Source of the DNA: Bacillota bacterium
GTDB taxonomy: Bacteria > Bacillota > Clostridia > Acetivibrionales > DTU013
Direction: 5' to 3'
DNA length: 15,238 nt
NCBI GenBank assembly: GCA_023399355.1
Contig: JAEWQC010000350.1
Location: forward strand, 1 to 15,238
The position numbers and the translations under genes were made by a program. Below are positions 13,951 through 15,238 of the stretch, piece after piece. Each line of letters starts with the position of its first letter. The first letter of the stretch is position 1. The notes below the pieces were generated by a model. That model had not been told where the DNA came from, did not search any database, and saw only the letters and a program-made list of their open reading frames with translations.

Positions 13951-15238
13951 TTGGAGACATTAAGTTTTTTTTCATTCAATAAAAAAAGTGACTGGCAAAA
14001 GGGATGGGCTTTTAACCTGAAAATAACCGACCGTGGACTTCAGCTTGTGAATACGGCCGCTGCAGGCCATGGGAAAGCTTTGGACAAGGATTATTCCAAA
14101 CACATACACGGGGTGTATTTTACAAAATCCATAGACAGCATGAAAAGCGAAATGATATGGCATAAGCTCATAGTTGAATCAAATGTGCCGGAAGACACGG
14201 AGATCAGGATTTCTTTTTTTGCTTCCGACACAAGGATCATTAACATGAAAGGGATATCAACGCTGGAGGATGAGTATGAGGATATCGATGATTACATAGA
14301 AGCTGATGACATGGAACCTGAAAAAAAGTTAATGGGGTTGGATCTTCTTTGGAAGGAGTGGCTTAAGGCTAATGCCCGGGCACAGATGATCAATCCGGTG
14401 GATGCGTTGTTTCAGAATGCGAAGGGGAGATATCTTTGGCTGAGAATTGAAGTGACGGGTAATGAAAAAAGAGACACTTTAATTAAAAAGCTCCGGGTAT
14501 ATTACCCAAGGACATCCTATCTGAGCTATCTCCCGGCGGTATACCAGAGCGAGCCTGAGAGCAGGGATTTTTTGGAGCGGTTTCTCTCTATTTTTGCAAC
14601 GATATTTCTGGAGATGGAAGAGCAGATTGATCAAGTGGCAGGTTACTTCGACATTGATTCGAATTCCGGTGAATACTTGAAATGGATAGCAGGCTGGCTG
14701 GCAATTGCGTCTGATGACAGTTGGGAGGAGGAGAACTTCCGCAGGTTTGTAAAATTGGCGCCGGGTATTTATAAAAAGCGCGGCACGAAAGAAGCAATTG
14801 AAAAAATAGTAGAAATATATACAGGTACCAAGCCCTATATCATTGAATATTTCAATATTAAGCAGATTGAAAACGAACCCGTTTTTAAGGAATTGCTGCC
14901 AGGATTGTATGAAATGGAACCGTACACCTTCTGTGTACTTGTGGATGCAAGAGCGCTACCTACCGTTCAGAAACAGGTGGCGCTGCAAAAGATCCTTGAT
15001 GAAGAAAAACCTGCATTTACAGAAGCAAAACTGGTTTTGCTGCAGCCATGGCTATACCTGGATATGCATACTTATCTCGGCATAAACACCTATCTGTCGG
15101 GTTTCACTTCAATGAGACTCGATCCCGGAAAATCAGTACTTTACAACAATGTACTTGTCGATGAGAAGGATAAGGAAAACAGGGAAAACGAGGAAAACAA
15201 GGAAAACAGGGAAAACGAGGAAAACGAGGAAAACGAGG
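13951..15238 (+). CDS. Tail protein I-like baseplate protein (P2 gpI / TIGR02242-type), 3' partial
   Basis: At least 429 codons are open to the window edge without a stop. The N-terminal section (SDWQKGWAFNLKITDRGLQL) is a beta-rich domain seen in the long version of this family. Residues about 105-127 are strongly acidic (LEDEYEDIDDYIEADDMEPE). The phage tail protein I domain begins near residue 188: YLSYLPAVYQSEPESRDFLE, RFLSIFATIFLEMEEQID, YLKWIAGWLAI and LAPGIYKKRGTKEAIEKIV. In P2-like tails gpI sits on the baseplate and connects to the fibres. The start is TTG 13951 after AGAGGTGG, 20 bases after the previous stop; no other in-frame start precedes the conserved part. T8 (13965-13972) and A7 (13981-13987) runs lie within the first 13 codons. 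The visible end is an expanding Glu-Asn-x repeat, so whether it continues into a tail-fibre or linker region cannot be seen. Confidence 0.88.
   Translation, partial: METLSFFSFNKKSDWQKGWAFNLKITDRGLQLVNTAAAGHGKALDKDYSKHIHGVYFTKSIDSMKSEMIWHKLIVESNVPEDTEIRISFFASDTRIINMKGISTLEDEYEDIDDYIEADDMEPEKKLMGLDLLWKEWLKANARAQMINPVDALFQNAKGRYLWLRIEVTGNEKRDTLIKKLRVYYPRTSYLSYLPAVYQSEPESRDFLERFLSIFATIFLEMEEQIDQVAGYFDIDSNSGEYLKWIAGWLAIASDDSWEEENFRRFVKLAPGIYKKRGTKEAIEKIVEIYTGTKPYIIEYFNIKQIENEPVFKELLPGLYEMEPYTFCVLVDARALPTVQKQVALQKILDEEKPAFTEAKLVLLQPWLYLDMHTYLGINTYLSGFTSMRLDPGKSVLYNNVLVDEKDKENRENEENKENRENEENEENE
15175..15238 (+). repeat. In-frame 9-base tandem repeat, cut by the window end
   Basis: Seven full units of GAAAAC followed by AGG, GAG or AAG, plus one further base, run to the edge of the window without a break, encoding Glu-Asn-Arg, Glu-Asn-Glu or Glu-Asn-Lys. 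The first six bases of every unit are identical; only the last codon varies. The unit length is a multiple of three, so gain or loss of copies keeps the frame. The peptide would be a charged, unstructured linker. Confidence 0.9.

Noticed and set aside
15175..15238. CRISPR-like or other spaced direct repeats
   Set aside because: The units are contiguous, nine bases long and in frame with the gene; there are no spacers.
1..15238. Ordinary myophage prophage tail
   Set aside because: The LysM tube-end protein, two tube paralogues, the small eCIS-type assembly proteins and tandem TIGR02243-type proteins fit eCIS, and no head or lysis gene is present. The flanks are unseen, so this is not absolute.

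Overview
The window is 15.2 kb of one dense, entirely plus-strand gene cluster for a phage-tail-like contractile injection system of the extracellular (eCIS: Afp / PVC / MAC-like) type. Nothing in the window looks like a phage head, packaging, integrase or lysis gene, and the gene order (sheath, tube, tail-assembly proteins, second tube, LysM tube-cap protein, hub, spike, gp25, two baseplate J-like proteins, tail protein I-like) follows the eCIS plan, not a temperate phage tail module. The moderate GC, frequent ATA/AGA/AGG codons, strong purine-rich ribosome binding sites and several TTG starts suggest a Bacillota host of the Clostridia class (an Acetivibrio/Hungateiclostridium-like organism would fit). 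That assignment is an inference from composition and style only.

Layout. Bases 1-1733: contractile sheath, 5' end cut by the window. 1734-1928: a 195-base non-coding gap with a long imperfect stem, an AT-only palindrome and a consensus extended -10 promoter. 1929-2366: inner tube protein, followed by a clear terminator-like hairpin (2379-2426). 2456-3021: two small tail-assembly proteins that nearly overlap. 3028-3468: second tube protein, whose homologous reading frame begins at an ATA codon and not at a normal start. 3498-5570: a 690-residue protein I cannot assign. 5590-6249: LysM tube-end protein. 6296-8115: hub and spike as two overlapping genes, where Afp8/Pvc8 is a single fused protein. 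8146-8547: gp25-like baseplate wedge. 8574-11651 and 11678-13930: two paralogous baseplate J-like (gp6-type) proteins. 13951 to the window end: P2 gpI-like tail protein that runs off the edge inside a 9-base coding repeat.

How they work together (family knowledge): tube subunits polymerise on a baseplate made of hub, spike, gp25 and J-like wedge proteins. The sheath assembles round the tube, and its contraction drives tube and spike through a target envelope. The tail-assembly proteins presumably help tube assembly, and the LysM protein sits where tube meets baseplate. The tape measure, AAA+ ATPase, tube terminator, PAAR tip, fibres and toxin cargo are not here and are expected outside the window, most likely downstream.

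The points most worth checking are the ATA start of the second tube gene, the tube gene as its own promoter-to-terminator unit inside the cluster, the structured RNA candidate between sheath and tube, a possible -1 frameshift joining the two tail-assembly proteins, the unassigned 690-residue protein, and the in-frame minisatellite at the end of the window.
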